Part shown: positions 11,792-12,918 of the stretch, in pieces
Position numbering within the stretch: the stretch's first letter is position 1
How the letters are laid out: every line of letters begins with the position of its first letter
From: Clostridiales bacterium
Lineage (GTDB): Bacteria > Bacillota > Clostridia > Oscillospirales > QAMX01
Assembly: GCA_016303065.1 (NCBI GenBank)
Contig: JAEDMJ010000051.1
Span: forward strand, 1 to 12,918
Reading direction: 5' to 3'
Length of the DNA: 12,918 nucleotides
The notes under the pieces: model-generated
Database searches by the model: none
What the model was told of the DNA's origin: nothing
Seen by the model: the letters and a program-made list of their open reading frames with translations, nothing else
Program-made: the position numbers and the translations under genes

Positions 11792-12918
11792 ATGAAGCTT
11801 AAAGACGTTGCTTTCGGTCTCAACGCGGAGTTTGTTGGGATCGATGAAAATACGGAGATAACCGGGATCACGAACGACAGCAGGAAAGCCGGACCGGGAA
11901 TGCTTTTTGCCGCGCTTCCGGGAGCGGACTCGGGAATACACGGCATGACGTACGCCGCGGGCGCGATGAAAAACGGCGCGGCGGGGGTGCTGTGCGATAT
12001 CGGCGCGCCGGAAGGCACGCCGGCCGTCCGCGTGGAAAACGCCGAGAAAGCCTACTCGCTGGCCGCCGCAAATCTTGCGGGCAGACCGGCGGAAAAGCTT
12101 GTGCTCGTCGGCGTCACGGGGACGAACGGAAAGACAACGACCACACACCTCATCGTTGAAATTCTTGAACACTTCGGAAAAAAATGCGGACTTATCGGAA
12201 CGAATGAGATCCTTATAGACGGCGCTTCCGAGCTCAGTCCGAATACGACTCCGGAGGGGCCGGAGCTCCACGGATATTTTAAGCGCATGGCGGACGCGGG
12301 CTGCGAATACTGCGTTATGGAGGTCTCTTCCCACTCTCTCGCTCTTGGGCGGGTTGCGGGACTCAAATTCGGCGTTGCCGCATTTACGAATCTGACTCAG
12401 GACCATCTCAATTTCCACCGGACGATGGAAAACTATGCGGCGGCAAAAGCAATTCTGTTTGAAAATGCGGACAGCTCGGTCGTCAACCTGGACGACGCTT
12501 ATGCCGGGACGATGCTGGCTTCGGCAAGGGGACGCCGGCTCACCTTTTCCGTGAAGAAAAACAGCGCGGACCTCGTTGCGAAGTATATCAGGCTTTTTCC
12601 CGATTCGGTGGAATTCGAGGCTCTCTACGGGGCGGAAATAAAGCGGATGAAGCTGGGAATACCGGGGATGTTCTCGGTGGCCAACGCGCTCACGGCGATC
12701 GGAGTGTGCCTTGAACTCGGCCTTTCCCTTCAGGAAATTTCCGAAGGGCTCGCCCTGGCTCACGGGGTTTGCGGGCGAGCGGAGATCGTTCCGGTCGGCA
12801 GACCCTATACCGTCATGATCGACTATGCACACACGCCGGACTCGCTGGAGAACATTCTGAACACGGTCAGACCTTCGACAAAGGGGCGGGTGATAACCGT
12901 TTTCGGCTGCGGCGGGGA
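11792..12918 (+). CDS. murE: UDP-N-acetylmuramoyl-tripeptide synthetase MurE (3' end outside window)
   Basis: MurE is the ATP-dependent ligase that adds the third amino acid, usually meso-diaminopimelate or L-lysine, to UDP-MurNAc-L-Ala-D-Glu. The 375 visible codons include the N-terminal substrate domain (NDSRKAGPGMLFAALPG). They also include the P-loop VTGTNGKTTTTHL (about 108-120), the TTPE motif (152-155), EVSSHSLALGRV and FTNLTQDHLNFH. K219 (AAAKAILF) is the position of the carbamylated lysine, and the C-terminal domain begins with MIDYAHTPDSLENIL. The part that would show the DNPR specificity motif lies beyond the window, so DAP versus Lys cannot be told. AGGGAG lies 12 bases before the ATG. 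The window ends inside GCGG of the third domain. Confidence 0.96.
   Translation, partial: MKLKDVAFGLNAEFVGIDENTEITGITNDSRKAGPGMLFAALPGADSGIHGMTYAAGAMKNGAAGVLCDIGAPEGTPAVRVENAEKAYSLAAANLAGRPAEKLVLVGVTGTNGKTTTTHLIVEILEHFGKKCGLIGTNEILIDGASELSPNTTPEGPELHGYFKRMADAGCEYCVMEVSSHSLALGRVAGLKFGVAAFTNLTQDHLNFHRTMENYAAAKAILFENADSSVVNLDDAYAGTMLASARGRRLTFSVKKNSADLVAKYIRLFPDSVEFEALYGAEIKRMKLGIPGMFSVANALTAIGVCLELGLSLQEISEGLALAHGVCGRAEIVPVGRPYTVMIDYAHTPDSLENILNTVRPSTKGRVITVFGCGG

Noticed and set aside
10790..12832. 680-codon open frame on the minus strand across the PBP and murE genes
   Set aside because: It is in exact codon register with the sense genes, so it is broken only where the sense codon is TTA, CTA or TCA. 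These codons are rare in the GC-rich genes here, and PBP and murE happen to share the same frame. Its end at 10790 coincides with a sense TCA. The product is Arg/His-rich with no domain.

Overview
The window looks like chromosomal DNA from a low-GC-lineage Gram-positive bacterium, most likely a Clostridia member of the Oscillospirales/Ruminococcaceae type, although this stretch is fairly GC-rich. The reasons are an HPr with both His15 and Ser46, a mraZ-led division and cell-wall (dcw) cluster, a class B penicillin-binding protein with PASTA domains, and an IS200/IS605-type remnant. The taxonomic placement is an inference from gene content and not a measured match.

Layout, left to right. (a) 1-444: the 3' end of a glyceraldehyde-3-phosphate dehydrogenase gene and its intrinsic terminator. 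(b) 445-about 2848: a visibly AT-richer accessory patch. It starts with a decayed IS200/IS605-like element (left-end hairpin, a Shine-Dalgarno-sequestering hairpin, a 21-residue stump of tnpA, and a second hairpin with a bulged T). It continues with a divergent pair: an AraC-family regulator on the minus strand and a Gfo/Idh/MocA-type oxidoreductase on the plus strand. The intergenic space between them holds two promoters and a palindrome. (c) 2849-2925: a long bidirectional terminator. (d) 2939-6987: a minus-strand housekeeping run transcribed in the order HPr, uvrC, rsmD, coaD, coiled-coil protein. (e) 6873-7293: a divergent intergenic region with one promoter for the HPr side and one for mraZ, plus three 11-bp-spaced repeats upstream of mraZ. 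(f) 7294-12918: the start of the dcw cluster, mraZ, rsmH, ftsL-like, PASTA-containing class B PBP, and murE (cut by the window edge).

How the genes fit together. The right half is a standard growth and division block. MraZ is the cluster regulator, RsmH modifies 16S rRNA, the FtsL-like protein and the PBP belong to the septal machinery, and MurE adds the third residue of the peptidoglycan stem peptide. The minus-strand run mixes DNA repair (UvrC), ribosome maturation (RsmD), coenzyme A synthesis (CoaD) and carbon-catabolite/PTS signalling (HPr). The regulator-dehydrogenase pair looks like a self-contained, probably horizontally acquired sugar or polyol module next to gap.

I found no convincing undescribed defence or mobile system. 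The observations most worth a second look are the IS200-like remnant, the loss of the conserved EKP lysine in the oxidoreductase, the seven-fold 11-residue repeat in the coiled-coil protein, the large bidirectional terminator, and the 11-bp repeats upstream of mraZ.
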